Positions 41,783 through 50,274 of a stretch of DNA of 64,000 nucleotides are shown here, piece by piece (position 1 is the first letter of the stretch; every line of letters begins with the position of its first letter). The notes under the pieces are model-generated. The model saw only the letters and a program-made list of their open reading frames with translations. It did not search any database and was not told the origin of the DNA. The position numbers and the translations under genes were made by a program. The stretch covers positions 62,001 through 126,000 of the forward strand of contig NZ_VFIA01000008.1 of NCBI RefSeq assembly GCF_014282275.1. Reading direction: 5' to 3'. The stretch is from Spirosoma utsteinense (GTDB lineage: Bacteria > Bacteroidota > Bacteroidia > Cytophagales > Spirosomataceae).

Positions 41783-43909
41783 TCACTGCGCTAAAATTCT
41801 GATTGTCCTGATCTGTTGCCGATCGGTAGTCGACCGCAGATCCAGCAGGAGCAGACCGTGCTCCGCTCCGACGGGCACGCTCACCCGGTCGGCGGCACCC
41901 GACAGGTGCATAGCCCGGCGATACAGCACCTGACCCCGCTGGCTGGTCAGCGAGAGTTGTGCCGACTGGCCTGTTTCTCCACTGACCTCCACCTCAATGG
42001 CTGTAGACTCGACCGGATTGCCCCATACGCGCATCTGCAAGAGACGGTCGGTTGGGCTGCCACCGGCTGCGCCCAGGCGGCCTCCAACGGGACACACCCC
42101 ACGAATATTCCAGTCCAGGTTGGCCTCCCGGCCCCGCTGACGGGCCTGCAGGATGATGGGAGGTGCATCAGCTGCAGTGCGGATTTCACGGTCAACATAT
42201 GCGTTGGGGTTAGTGGTCCAGTCGGTGATACCCGGCACGGCGCGGTACTCAACGGGGGAGCCGTCGCCCCCACGGACGTTGAAGCGAAAAGCCCCCGTTT
42301 GGCAGTCATAGGTGGGCAGCAGCAGGCTCAAAGCACCACCGGGAGACGAACAAGCTGCGGCCAGATCAAAAACAAAGGTGCTGGTATGGCCGGCTTGGGT
42401 TGCCCAAATAGTGATGGGTTTGGGGTCCGCCCGCAGTTCGGCCTCTACCGTACCGAACGCGTCCGTTGCAGCGGCACGGGTGATACCAGGTGCCTGGTAG
42501 GTGACAGGCGAACCGTCGCCCCCGCTGGTGTTGAACGTAATCTGGCCGGAACCACAATCATAGGAAGGAGGAAGAAGCTGGATGCCCCCCCGAATTTTAA
42601 CGACCCAAAACTCACTGAATCCATGACTACCGGTGACCTCGCCATCGTTGGAATAGGTTTCACCCACTAGTAGGTAGCCACCCTCTTTCGGGAGGATAAT
42701 TGATGAGACGAATTCATATTGCGAGCCCCCCAATGCTTTTTGCCAGAGCAGATTCCAGGCATTATCAAGTTTGAAAACCCAGAAATCGCCAATTCCGTGA
42801 TTGCCCGTTACATCCCCGTTAGTAGAACTGGCATCCGCAGCTATGACAAGCCCGCCGTCTGCCGTTGTCAAAACAGACACACCATAATCAGAATCAGAAC
42901 CACCAAAAGTCTTCTGACGAATGAGACTTCCCGTTTGGTTCAGTTTAACCAGCCAGACATCGTTGTTTCCGTGATTGCCACTTACGTCGCCGTCAGTAGA
43001 GGACGTGTTTCCGGTCAGTATGTAGCTACCGTCTGGCTGAGTGAGAATAGCATTGAACGACTCAAATCCAGCACCTCCGTATGTCTTTTGCCAGACAAGA
43101 TCCCCTGACCCGTTGACGTGGACCACCCAGGCATCGCCACTAGGGTGGCCCCCACTGACATCGCCATCGCTGGAGCTGGTACTGCCCGCTATTGTATATC
43201 CACCCTCTATGGCCGAAGTAATTGAGCGGGCATTATCGTGACCCGTCCCTCCCAGCGTTTTTTGCCAAAGTAGTTCACCAACGTTGCTAAGCCTGACCAG
43301 CCACAAGTCGGTCTGACCATGATTGCCGCTTACCTGACCATCATTGGAATCGGTAGATCCCGCCAGAATATATCCGCCTTCCGGTGCCTGTTTGATAGCC
43401 CAGACCTGTTCGGTACCTGTTCCTCCCAGTGTTTTTTGCCAGAGCAGATTTCCCGCGTCATCAATCTTAATTACCCAAACGTCGGTCCCCCCATGATTTC
43501 CACTAACGTCGCCATCGTTGGAGAGTGTATATCCAGCCAACGCGTATCCGCCATCCGGCGCTTCAGTAATAGCCCAAATCCATTCAAAGTTGGTACCCCC
43601 GTACGTTTTTTGCCAAACCAGGTTTCCAGATTTATTTATCTTAATGATCCACACATCAACCTGACCATGATTACCACTTACTTGGCCATCGGTTGATTCG
43701 GTTGTGCCAGCCACCAGATAGCTTCCGTCCGACGTTTCGATGGTTGCCGTAGCAAATTCAGCCCTTGTGCCACCAAAAGTTTTTTGCCATTCAATAGTTT
43801 GGGCCGACAAATTCATCACAGTGCCCAGATACAGAACAGTCGTCAGCAAAAGGCCGCCGAACCAAGGGCTGCGTAACACAAAGCGTTGTAGGTATAGCTG
43901 CATTTTCAT
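41783..43909 (-). CDS. Secreted seven-repeat (propeller-like) protein with two C-terminal beta modules
   Basis: A 708-residue exported protein with a signal peptide ending near NLSAQ. Residues 38-444 hold seven repeats of about 58 residues, each like WQKTLGG-x(5)-AI-x(5)-GGY-x-LAG and then SNDGDVSGNHG and DVWVVKL. Seven units of this size suggest a closed seven-bladed propeller. Two copies of an 80-residue module follow, with PSYDCGSGQITFNTSGGDG and PTYDCQTGAFRFNVRGGDG. The last 80 residues resemble a type IX secretion sorting domain (LLLDLRSTTDRQQIRTIRI). Function is unknown; the pattern fits a surface-exposed binding protein. Confidence 0.85.
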   Translation of the reverse strand: MKMQLYLQRFVLRSPWFGGLLLTTVLYLGTVMNLSAQTIEWQKTFGGTRAEFATATIETSDGSYLVAGTTESTDGQVSGNHGQVDVWIIKINKSGNLVWQKTYGGTNFEWIWAITEAPDGGYALAGYTLSNDGDVSGNHGGTDVWVIKIDDAGNLLWQKTLGGTGTEQVWAIKQAPEGGYILAGSTDSNDGQVSGNHGQTDLWLVRLSNVGELLWQKTLGGTGHDNARSITSAIEGGYTIAGSTSSSDGDVSGGHPSGDAWVVHVNGSGDLVWQKTYGGAGFESFNAILTQPDGSYILTGNTSSTDGDVSGNHGNNDVWLVKLNQTGSLIRQKTFGGSDSDYGVSVLTTADGGLVIAADASSTNGDVTGNHGIGDFWVFKLDNAWNLLWQKALGGSQYEFVSSIILPKEGGYLLVGETYSNDGEVTGSHGFSEFWVVKIRGGIQLLPPSYDCGSGQITFNTSGGDGSPVTYQAPGITRAAATDAFGTVEAELRADPKPITIWATQAGHTSTFVFDLAAACSSPGGALSLLLPTYDCQTGAFRFNVRGGDGSPVEYRAVPGITDWTTNPNAYVDREIRTAADAPPIILQARQRGREANLDWNIRGVCPVGGRLGAAGGSPTDRLLQMRVWGNPVESTAIEVEVSGETGQSAQLSLTSQRGQVLYRRAMHLSGAADRVSVPVGAEHGLLLLDLRSTTDRQQIRTIRILAQ
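42577..43798 (-). repeat. Seven tandem ~174-nt coding repeats
   Basis: Each unit encodes about 58 residues with QKT(F/Y/L)GG near its start and SGNHG or a variant (SGGHP, TGNHG, TGSHG) two thirds along. Repeats 1-5 are closest to each other; 6 and 7 have drifted (RQKTFGGSDSD, WQKALGGSQYE). Confidence 0.85.
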
Positions 43910-44553
43910 GATACGTGCCAGTTAGAGTTTACAATAATTTGATGTGGCTTGCGAAACTTCGGCCCAGTGCGTTCCTTACGAGTAGCCCTTTCCTCAGGCA
44001 TAAGCCTATACCTGAATCAATGGGCAGCGTTACCCGGTTGGTAAGTTGATTGAATGCTCTGCCAAAACACAGAGCAATCAGCCGGAAAATCAGTGGTGGC
44101 GGGAAAGGTGATTTTTCATCATTTCACGAGAAATGCCAGTTTGAACAGCTAACTGGCCCGGCGAGAATATACCGGGCAGGGTTTTACGAGCACAGGCGTC
44201 ACTCGCGTAGTTTTGTCACTTAAATTGGCAATTGACACTGGTAGCCAGGCCCACCCAGGTCAGGCAGAGTTCAGCTGTTGACTATTTCTTCGGCTTGGCC
44301 GGGTTGATGTTCTACCGCAGAATTTCGTCGCAGATAGCGTCAATCTTTACTTTCCGCATCGCTCAGGGATTTAACCCTTGTGATTCGTTTTACAGTCACC
44401 GGCTCAATGCCGCAGACGCCATCGTTGCTCGTTTCAGGGCATTCAGGTTGGCGTTTTTTAATCCGCCAACCTGTTTATGCTCCTCAAATTTCTGTCAATG
44501 GTACTGAAAACCCGATTGCATCGGCAAACGCTTAGCCGATACTAAATTCACAG
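43910..44553. other. Long intergenic region with one hairpin
   Basis: 644 nt between two minus-strand genes. It includes the hairpin at 44444-44473 and a plus-strand TAGTTTTG (44208-44215) that leads to no plausible gene. The 91-codon frame at 44232 starts with TTG and encodes a low-quality, Phe/Arg/Cys-rich peptide, so I do not call it. Confidence 0.5.
44444..44473. terminator. Hairpin downstream of the GerW gene
   Basis: CAGGTTGGCG (44444-44453) and CGCCAACCTG (44464-44473) form a perfect 10-bp stem with a T-rich loop. It lies about 80 nt past the stop of the GerW-like gene on the minus strand; there is no strong T run. Confidence 0.5.
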
Positions 44554-44928
44554 TCAGGCAGTTACTACCGGATCCGGCTGCTGTTTCCTGTTCATGAATT
44601 TCTCCAGCAAATCGGGCATTTTCTCAAAGACTTCGCTTAACCCCCTCGACTGCTTAGTGGCAATGAACTGAATCTGATCGTCTTTACTCACCAGAAAACC
44701 AATTGGTTCAATGCCGTAGCCGGCACCGGCACCACTGCCTTCTCCATGGCCCTGCTTCTTGTCTTCACCTTCGCCCCCACCGAACCCGAAACCCATACCG
44801 ATCCGAATCACTGGAACGCAGGAAAAAATGCCTAATTGAAAGGACTGCCCAATTACAGTATCTGTTTTTGCCTCAGAACGCAGAAACTCCGTTACATTAT
44901 TTAGTACTTCATTGATGGATGTTGTCAT
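44554..44928 (-). CDS. GerW/YtfJ-family protein
   Basis: A 124-residue protein of the GerW/YtfJ sporulation-protein family. Typical segments: VLNNVTEFLRSEAKTDTVIG at the start (about residues 8-27), then a Gly-rich centre with MGFGFGGGEGED, GEGSGAGAGYGIEPIGFLV and a tail FEKMPDLLEKFM. In Bacillus the homologue is a spore protein needed for germination; many non-sporulating bacteria carry it with unknown role. It overlaps the upstream DUF2953-like gene by 20 nt. The same two families are neighbours in Bacillus (ytfI-ytfJ). Confidence 0.9.
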   Translation of the reverse strand: MTTSINEVLNNVTEFLRSEAKTDTVIGQSFQLGIFSCVPVIRIGMGFGFGGGEGEDKKQGHGEGSGAGAGYGIEPIGFLVSKDDQIQFIATKQSRGLSEVFEKMPDLLEKFMNRKQQPDPVVTA

Positions 44929-45463
44929 GACTGCTTGATTTTAAATGTATAAATAGATAGATGTAAGCGATCAACAGTCGGTAGGGTCGGTTCTCGATAC
45001 GGAGTCTAACCGCTACAGTGCCATTAAAATTGATATGCAACCGCCGTCCGGGCCTACTCAGAAGTCCGAAAACGGGATAGAGATAAGCATTAAGCCCAAA
45101 GTCGGACGTGTCCAGTTCAACTTCACACGTCCGAACCCGAAAAGTTCTCAGCAGAATCCGGCTGATTCTGATAATTGTCCGGATCGATGGCCGTTGCCTG
45201 TGTGGCGGCTGGGGCCGTTTCGGTTTGGATGGCTTCTGCCTTTTCACCGTTGGTTGGCGAAAGGGATCGATTAGTTTCGTCCAGCCCACTACCCACAAGT
45301 GAATACATCCATCTGGAACCAAACGGACCCTAACCAGCCCGCGCCATTCCAATGCATACCGTTGCCGGGTTGTATCGATCACCAGCGTTAAGGGAGCAAC
45401 CATTAACCATCCGACTACACCAGCGAATAATCCAGCAATAATCATGTTCCAGAGTTGCCCCAT
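44909..45463 (-). CDS. DUF2953-like membrane-anchored protein (YtfI-like)
   Basis: A 184-residue protein with an N-terminal membrane segment (LWNMIIAGLFAGVVGWLMV), a beta-rich part (LVIDTTRQRYALEWRGLVRV), a basic linker (residues about 72-95, rich in K, R and P) and a second beta part (RTCEVELDTSDFGLNAYLYP) with hydrophobic IAYIYLFIHL at the end. This layout resembles DUF2953 (Bacillus YtfI). Gene order and the 20-nt overlap with the GerW gene support the match. The family name is my inference, not a database hit. Confidence 0.6.
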   Translation of the reverse strand: MGQLWNMIIAGLFAGVVGWLMVAPLTLVIDTTRQRYALEWRGLVRVRLVPDGCIHLWVVGWTKLIDPFRQPTVKRQKPSKPKRPQPPHRQRPSIRTIIRISRILLRTFRVRTCEVELDTSDFGLNAYLYPVFGLLSRPGRRLHINFNGTVAVRLRIENRPYRLLIAYIYLFIHLKSSSHDNIHQ

Positions 45464-46102
45464 GATCGTGAGATAGGTTAGTCTTGACGAACCTGTTTAG
45501 GCTTACTGGCAGGACGTGGGCGGTAGTAGCCTGGACAGCTACGTCCGGGTAAGCTTATTCCCATTTCACTCCCGGACGTGGCCGTCCAGGCTACTACCGA
45601 CCCCTGGCTGACTGAAACAAGGGCCATCGTGAAATCCTGAACGGGTTTGACAACTCAAAGATAAAATTGGGGAAAAGAAGCGTTCATGATACGCGTCATT
45701 ACCCACTCTGATTCTTGTCAAAGCGGCCACCCATCATCAAAGCAGGGTTACCGGCGATCATCATAGATCATGTAAAACACTACCTGTACGCAGCTAAGCA
45801 TTGATTAGAAAAACCTATTACTCCGGTTAACGGCGACCCCTATACGCGTTAACTTCGTTGGCAAGCCAAATTTGAACGTGCTACATTTAACAAGAGACGC
45901 ACAAACTGCACGGCACAACTCCTTCGCCCAAACCTGGCCTCGCTGTTTCATCCATGCAGCATATAGCCAGCCCATAGCTAGTAAAAAAACAGCCCGTTAG
46001 GTCTACGTTGAGGTAGCGGGCATCACTTTTTTTGCACCAGCCGCAACCCTTCCAGCCACTTTTCGGGTCTAACGTTCACAGACTTTATAAACCGGCAACT
46101 AC
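45464..46102. other. Long intergenic region with a nested inverted repeat
   Basis: 639 nt upstream of the GerW/DUF2953 pair and upstream of the interrupted gene. The repeat at 45521-45599 is its only clear structure. Short frames here are of poor quality. Confidence 0.5.
45521..45599. repeat. 29-nt inverted repeat with nested hairpins
   Basis: Arms 45521-45549 and 45571-45599 match at 27 of 29 positions around a 21-nt spacer (CGGTAGTAGCCTGGAC then ACGTCCGGG). The two mismatches lie in the centre (AGCT against GGCC). Each arm can also fold by itself (GGAC/GTCC left; GGACG/CGTCC right), so it can exist as one long stem or two short ones. Confidence 0.85.
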
Positions 46103-46561
46103 GTGCGTTTTATTTCGATATACCAGCAGTCAAAAAAGGTGCTGGCCAAAGGATTCCCTACTGAAAAACTGGCCCTTGACTTTCTGGGCTGGGGGTATGA
46201 GGATAATGACCTTGCTCCCTTTGGCATTTATGATTCACTTTTATCCCAGGCCAGTTTGTACCAGCACGACAACGAGCCAGTGCTGTGTACTGATCCTGAC
46301 CTGATCGAACAGGTAGCCCTCACCTACCTCGCCAGCAGTGACAGACAGCAAAAAGCCGTTCGTTGAAAAACAGTTGGTCACCCGCCTGATGCTTACGTTA
46401 TCATCACCAGAAACGGCGATCAAACCCGTATTCAGCACAATATCGAGAAGCTAACCGACCTGATCCATCTGCTGGCTCATACGGCCAATGAACTTCATAA
46501 AGCCGAACAGTCGATTGATGCCATCGTTACGGAACTGGGTATCAAACGAATCGGTGACTGA
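46103..46561 (+). pseudogene. Small gene interrupted by an in-frame TGA
   Basis: From GTG at 46103 an 87-codon frame runs to TGA at 46364-46366. The same frame then continues for 64 codons to TGA at 46559-46561. Both halves look like real protein: FPTEKLALDFLGWGYEDND and PFGIYD before the stop, YVIITRNGDQTRIQHN and IHLLAHTANELHKAEQSID after it. The second half has no ATG, GTG or TTG start. So it is either a nonsense-mutated or frameshifted gene, a sequencing error, or stop readthrough. Around 46340-46380 the +1 frame is also open (TDSKKPFVEKQLVTRL), which allows a pair of small indels. No family is recognised. Confidence 0.5.
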
Positions 46562-46693
46562 CCGGCTTCGGTACGCACGTAGTCGGGGGTTACCAGGCAG
46601 ATCGTGCAAATCTGGCAGCTATAAGAACGTCCATAGAAAAAATAGTCTTCAATGTGACCCGCCCGCAACTTTATGTCTAAACGTCAACTGTAC

Positions 46694-46719
46694 ACAATTT
46701 GAACGTGCGGTCAAATTGT
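46694..46719. repeat. 9-bp inverted repeat
   Basis: ACAATTTGA and TCAAATTGT are exact reverse complements separated by 8 nt. This has the size of a repressor operator, but no gene start follows closely. Confidence 0.5.
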
Positions 46720-46733
46720 TTCGCTGAGGTACC

Positions 46734-46766
46734 ATAAAGGCCCGGACTTATTAGCCGGGCCTTTAT
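46734..46766. terminator. Hairpin terminator
   Basis: ATAAAGGCCCGG (46734-46745) pairs perfectly with CCGGGCCTTTAT (46755-46766). The T-rich end suits termination of the plus-strand interrupted gene. Confidence 0.7.
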
Positions 46767-46856
46767 TCTGGTGACCATATCGATTCTTCCCGTCTGAAAA
46801 TAAGCGGTCCCGTCAATCTACCCCATAGATATAAATTGTACCTTAATGCAGTAAGC

Positions 46857-46888
46857 AAAGCCCGGCCATATCACCATGGTCGGGCTTT
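46857..46888. terminator. Hairpin terminator near the histidine kinase end
   Basis: AAAGCCCGGCCAT pairs with ATGGTCGGGCTTT (one wobble), flanked by A and T runs. It lies 75 nt beyond the kinase stop on the minus strand. Confidence 0.7.
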
Positions 46889-46962
46889 TGTATTCGGGCA
46901 CACCTCCGTGAAACGGTCAGGCCTGAATAGTAGCTGCCAGTATTTGGTACGGCACCCGCTAT

Positions 46963-48576
46963 TCAGGCAGGCAGATATACACTGAAGGTGGTTCCTTCGC
47001 CGGGTTTGCTGCTAGCCGTAATGGCTCCACCGTGATTTTCAACCACCTTCTGACAGATAGCCAACCCGATTCCCGTACCCGCATATTGATCCTTTCTGTG
47101 GAGCCGCTGAAATACCTGAAAGATCCGGTTCACGTGCTGAGCTTCAAACCCAATACCCTGATCCGATACATCGATCCGGCAATAGGCTTCCGCCAATCGG
47201 ATGGGTTTTACCCCCGCTGGCAGGTCGGGAGCCGCCAGCCTTTTAGCCGAGATATGTACCTGAGGAGCCATTTTTTTGCCAGCCTCATCGGTCCGGCTGA
47301 ATTTCAGGGCGTTTGATAACAGATTCTGGAAAAGCTGGCCTATCTGAGTGACATCGCCCTGGATGACAGGGAGGTCGTCTACCTGAACTTTCGCATTCGT
47401 TTCCCCGATCAGGACCGACAAGTTTTCCACCGCGTCGTCAACGGCCATAGCCAGGGACACGGCCACGGAAGGAGCCTGATTGAAAGACAGACGGGAGAAC
47501 GTCAGCAGGTCCTTTATCAACATCGACATGCGGCTGGCGGCCGACTGCATCCGACTCAGGTAATCCAGTTCGTGACCCGACGAGTCCGCAAAATCCATCG
47601 CCAGTAAATCGCCAAACTGTTGGATCTTCCGCAGGGGCTCCTGTAAATCATGCGAAGCCACATAGGCAAACTGCTGCAAATTCTCATTGGACCGCCGTAG
47701 ATCCTGAATAGAAGCCTGTAACTGCCGGGTACGCTGCATGACCTGCTGCTCCAGGGCAATTTGCAGCTGTCGCTGCTGGGTAACGTCCTGCACGGTGCCG
47801 CTGATCTTATAAGGCTGGCCCTGTTGGTCAGGATACGCTTTGCCCAGGGATTGCAGGATTCGCTCCGAGCCGGTTGTGGCATCGATTATCCGATACTCTA
47901 CCTCATAATGCCCATCCGATCCGGCGGTAGTAGCCTGGATCATGGCTTTCCTGACCAGCGCCCCGTCGGCCTCCCGAACGAACCGGAAGGCCTTTTCCGG
48001 AGTGGTCACCTCCGCTGGGCCCATACCATGCCAGACCCTGAGCCGGGGGGAGTACTCGATCGTACCGCTAATCAGATCATACTCCCAGGTTCCCAGTTCA
48101 GCCAGTTCGATAGCCCGCTGTAACGCTTCCCGCGCTTCCTGCGTTGTTTGCCGGGCCAGTACCTGCTGGGTAATATCCTGAGCAATTCCCGAAAACCGGT
48201 AGGCCTGTCCCTGCTCATCGAAGTAGGCTTGCCCTTTCGCGTGCAGCCAGCGTACGTGACTGTCATCCAGCCTGTTAATGCGAAATTCAATGTCATACGC
48301 CCCATCCATACGCCTTTCTATGGCACCCTGCATAGCCTGCTGCACCTGTTTTCGATCATCGGGATGGACGTACGCCAACAGTTGATCAATGGAGTTGAAG
48401 GCCCGCGTGTCGGTTCCCGAAAAACCATAGAGTTCTTTCGTGCACTGGTCCCACCAGGCCACCCCATTCCGAATATCTATATCCCACGTACCAACTGCGG
48501 CCGCCTGAAGGGCAAACCGCAATCGCTCGTTTTCGGCGGTACTATCCTGAAGTGAAGCTATGTTTTTCCCGGTCAT
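46963..48576 (-). CDS. PAS-domain sensor histidine kinase
   Basis: A 537-residue soluble kinase. Two PAS/PAC modules occupy about 20-145 (VGTWDIDIRNGVAWW, FSGIAQDITQQ) and 150-280 (LGTWEYDLISGTIEYS, ISGTVQDVTQQ). A short coiled coil leads to the HisKA domain with phospho-acceptor His in YVASHDLQEPLRKIQQFG (about 312-329). The ATPase domain has NLLSNALKFS (N box), DVSDQGIGF (G1) and GTGIGLAICQKVVENHGG (G2). No membrane helix is seen, so it should sense a cytosolic signal. No response regulator is adjacent. Confidence 0.93.
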   Translation of the reverse strand: MTGKNIASLQDSTAENERLRFALQAAAVGTWDIDIRNGVAWWDQCTKELYGFSGTDTRAFNSIDQLLAYVHPDDRKQVQQAMQGAIERRMDGAYDIEFRINRLDDSHVRWLHAKGQAYFDEQGQAYRFSGIAQDITQQVLARQTTQEAREALQRAIELAELGTWEYDLISGTIEYSPRLRVWHGMGPAEVTTPEKAFRFVREADGALVRKAMIQATTAGSDGHYEVEYRIIDATTGSERILQSLGKAYPDQQGQPYKISGTVQDVTQQRQLQIALEQQVMQRTRQLQASIQDLRRSNENLQQFAYVASHDLQEPLRKIQQFGDLLAMDFADSSGHELDYLSRMQSAASRMSMLIKDLLTFSRLSFNQAPSVAVSLAMAVDDAVENLSVLIGETNAKVQVDDLPVIQGDVTQIGQLFQNLLSNALKFSRTDEAGKKMAPQVHISAKRLAAPDLPAGVKPIRLAEAYCRIDVSDQGIGFEAQHVNRIFQVFQRLHRKDQYAGTGIGLAICQKVVENHGGAITASSKPGEGTTFSVYLPA

Positions 48577-48877
48577 ACGTTGAGTCTTATGGCTGAACGG
48601 CGGTTTACCAGAGTACCCTATAACCCTGGCAACGCCGAACGTCTTTAGATACTTAGAATAGATAGGTTGATGGATTTGTTATAAGTGCTGTGTTAGGTAA
48701 CAGCTACCTGATGGGAGAAGCTAACCTTAGTTGCCGTACTTTACCCAGGCATGTTTGCCTTTTCGGGCCAGCATACGACAATATATGACCGATAGATAAG
48801 AGGTTCGCACACACGCTTGTTGCCTGCCGGTAATCAACTTTATTTGTCCCAAGTTTTACGTTAATCCAGTGTATCAC
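48577..48877. other. Divergent intergenic region
   Basis: About 300 nt between the kinase start (minus) and the beta-barrel gene start (plus). No strong repeat and no exact TAnnTTTG promoter were seen; TTTATTTG at 48838-48845 is a near match for the plus-strand gene. Confidence 0.4.
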
Positions 48878-49399
48878 ATGAAAAAATTCAACTTTTCAGT
48901 CTTGCTGTTCGCCCTTGTACTGATGGCGTCAACACAGTCCTTCGCTCAGCTTGCCGTCGACAAAGGCACTAAATTTGTAAACCTCGGTATCGGCGTTGGC
49001 GGATATGGTTATTTCAACGGCAGTGGCCTTGGTTTAAATGCCGCAGCAGATTTTGGCGTCGCAAAGAATATTACGGTAGGTGGTGTACTTGGCTACCGTG
49101 GATACGGCAGTGGGGTTAATTCGTTCGATATTGGCGCTCGTGGTTCTTATCACTTCAACGAGATCCTGAACCTCACAACAGATAAAGCTGATTTGTACGC
49201 TGGTATAGGAATTTCCTATTACAGACTTTCGTACGGTGACACCTATCTACGGTCTATCGGCATATCAGACACGTATAGCACTACTTACGTACCTATTCAC
49301 ATTGGCGGCCGCTATTTCTTTACGGAGACTTTGGGCGGCTTTGCTGAGTTTGGCTCAAGCTTAGCCACGCTTAAGTTGGGTGTAACCCTAAAACTTTAA
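48878..49399 (+). CDS. Outer-membrane beta-barrel protein
   Basis: ATG at 48878 (a GTG three codons upstream is not preferred). The 173-residue product has a clear signal peptide (KFNFSVLLFALVLMASTQSF, cut after AQ) and a barrel of about 150 residues with alternating Gly/aromatic strands (GIGVGGYGYFNGSGLGLNA, IGISYYRLSYGDTYLRS) and a closing strand LKLGVTLKL. This resembles small OmpA-like or PorT-like barrels of Bacteroidota without a soluble domain. A terminator follows. Confidence 0.85.
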   Translation: MKKFNFSVLLFALVLMASTQSFAQLAVDKGTKFVNLGIGVGGYGYFNGSGLGLNAAADFGVAKNITVGGVLGYRGYGSGVNSFDIGARGSYHFNEILNLTTDKADLYAGIGISYYRLSYGDTYLRSIGISDTYSTTYVPIHIGGRYFFTETLGGFAEFGSSLATLKLGVTLKL

Positions 49400-49416
49400 A
49401 AGACTCTTTCTACCTA

Positions 49417-49452
49417 AAAAAGGCTCCCGGATATGTTTCAGGGAGCCTTTTT
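49417..49452 (+). terminator. Terminator of the beta-barrel gene
   Basis: AAAAAGGCTCCC (49417-49428) pairs perfectly with 49441-49452 around a 12-nt loop, with T run. Confidence 0.88.
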
Positions 49453-49547
49453 ACGTACATGTCTTTCGGAAGACGCTAATCAAACCCAACTATAATCTGT
49501 TGTTTGTCATTCAGCACCATCCCGGCTACGAAATGGTCGGGATTGTT

Positions 49548-49555
49548 TATTTTTG
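49548..49555 (+). promoter_or_regulatory. Candidate -7 element for the LolA-YidD operon
   Basis: TATTTTTG matches TAnnTTTG and lies 26 nt before the first start codon of the operon. No TTG at the proper upstream spacing was found. Confidence 0.4.
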
Positions 49556-49581
49556 GCCTTTCTTGATGACCCGCCGACTCC

Positions 49582-50274
49582 ATGAAAAGCCTGATTCCTC
49601 TTTTCGTTACCAGTTTCTTTTTTCTGTCTCCCCAAACCATCGAGCGTTTGTCGGCGACGATCACAACCCGGCAGGTGCAGCAGGGCAAATCCGTTACCAT
49701 ACGCGGAGAGATGTTCTACCAGCGAAACGGCAACATGGTCACGCACTTCACCTTCCCCCGCGACCTCGTTATCCTGGCGAATAAGCTGGGCGAAACCCGC
49801 ATCTACGACCCCAGCCGAAACGCCGTAATCCGCTACCAGAGCGAAGCATTCAGCACCCAGACAACGCAACTCGCCTTCTTCCTCAATGGGACTACCACCG
49901 ACATGGGCCTGAACCAGCTGGGGTTCGTGCAGGATAAAACCAGCCATACCGGCAAACTGCTCATCACCGAGTGGCGCCTGAAAACCCCCAACGCCAAATC
50001 TCCGATTCAGCGTGTCCGGATCGTGTATGACCGGGCAAATCCGATTTATATGCACTACGCCAATAGTGCCGGAAAAATCATCCGGAAAGTATTCTACTAT
50101 GGCTATCAACCTATTGAAGGACGCCTTTTTCCGGCTACAACAACTGAGATCGTGTATCAGGAGCGGGACTCGACCGTATCGAAAACGGTTTACAGCGATT
50201 TCCGCTTGAACCAGGTTGCCACCAGCCCCTACTTCGAGTACGCCATTCCGGCCAATGCCAAAACAGAGCAATGA
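49582..50274 (+). CDS. LolA-like outer-membrane lipoprotein carrier-family protein
   Basis: A 230-residue protein with a hydrophobic N-terminus (KSLIPLFVTSFFFLSPQ) likely to be a signal peptide. The rest has the LolA/LolB-like open beta-barrel pattern: VTIRGEMFYQRNGNMVTHF, then DLVILANKLGETRIYDPSR and NAVIRYQSEAFSTQTTQLA. LolA carries lipoproteins through the periplasm. This one is a divergent member and may instead handle another lipid. Its stop overlaps the next start (ATGA), so translation is coupled to the YidD-like gene. First gene of the four-gene operon. Confidence 0.7.
   Translation: MKSLIPLFVTSFFFLSPQTIERLSATITTRQVQQGKSVTIRGEMFYQRNGNMVTHFTFPRDLVILANKLGETRIYDPSRNAVIRYQSEAFSTQTTQLAFFLNGTTTDMGLNQLGFVQDKTSHTGKLLITEWRLKTPNAKSPIQRVRIVYDRANPIYMHYANSAGKIIRKVFYYGYQPIEGRLFPATTTEIVYQERDSTVSKTVYSDFRLNQVATSPYFEYAIPANAKTEQ

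Larger units (their letters stand above)
46562..46962. other. Intergenic region with three hairpins
   Basis: 401 nt between the interrupted gene and the convergent histidine kinase. Inverted repeats lie at 46694-46719, 46734-46766 and 46857-46888. Short frames here are not convincing. Confidence 0.55.

Noticed and set aside
44232-44507. 91-codon plus-strand frame
   Set aside because: It starts with TTG and has an unlikely Cys/Phe/Arg-rich composition, despite a TAGTTTTG word upstream.
44554-44928. Evidence for sporulation
   Set aside because: A GerW-family gene alone does not indicate sporulation; the rest of the window is Gram-negative Bacteroidota-type.
45869-46708. 13-nt direct repeat AATTTGAACGTGC at 45869-45881 and 46696-46708
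   Set aside because: A repeat of 13 nt is expected many times by chance in 64 kb, and there are no element features between the copies.
46488-46727. 79-codon plus-strand frame after the interrupted gene
   Set aside because: It overlaps the better coding frame ending at 46561 and runs into the 46694 inverted repeat; no domain.
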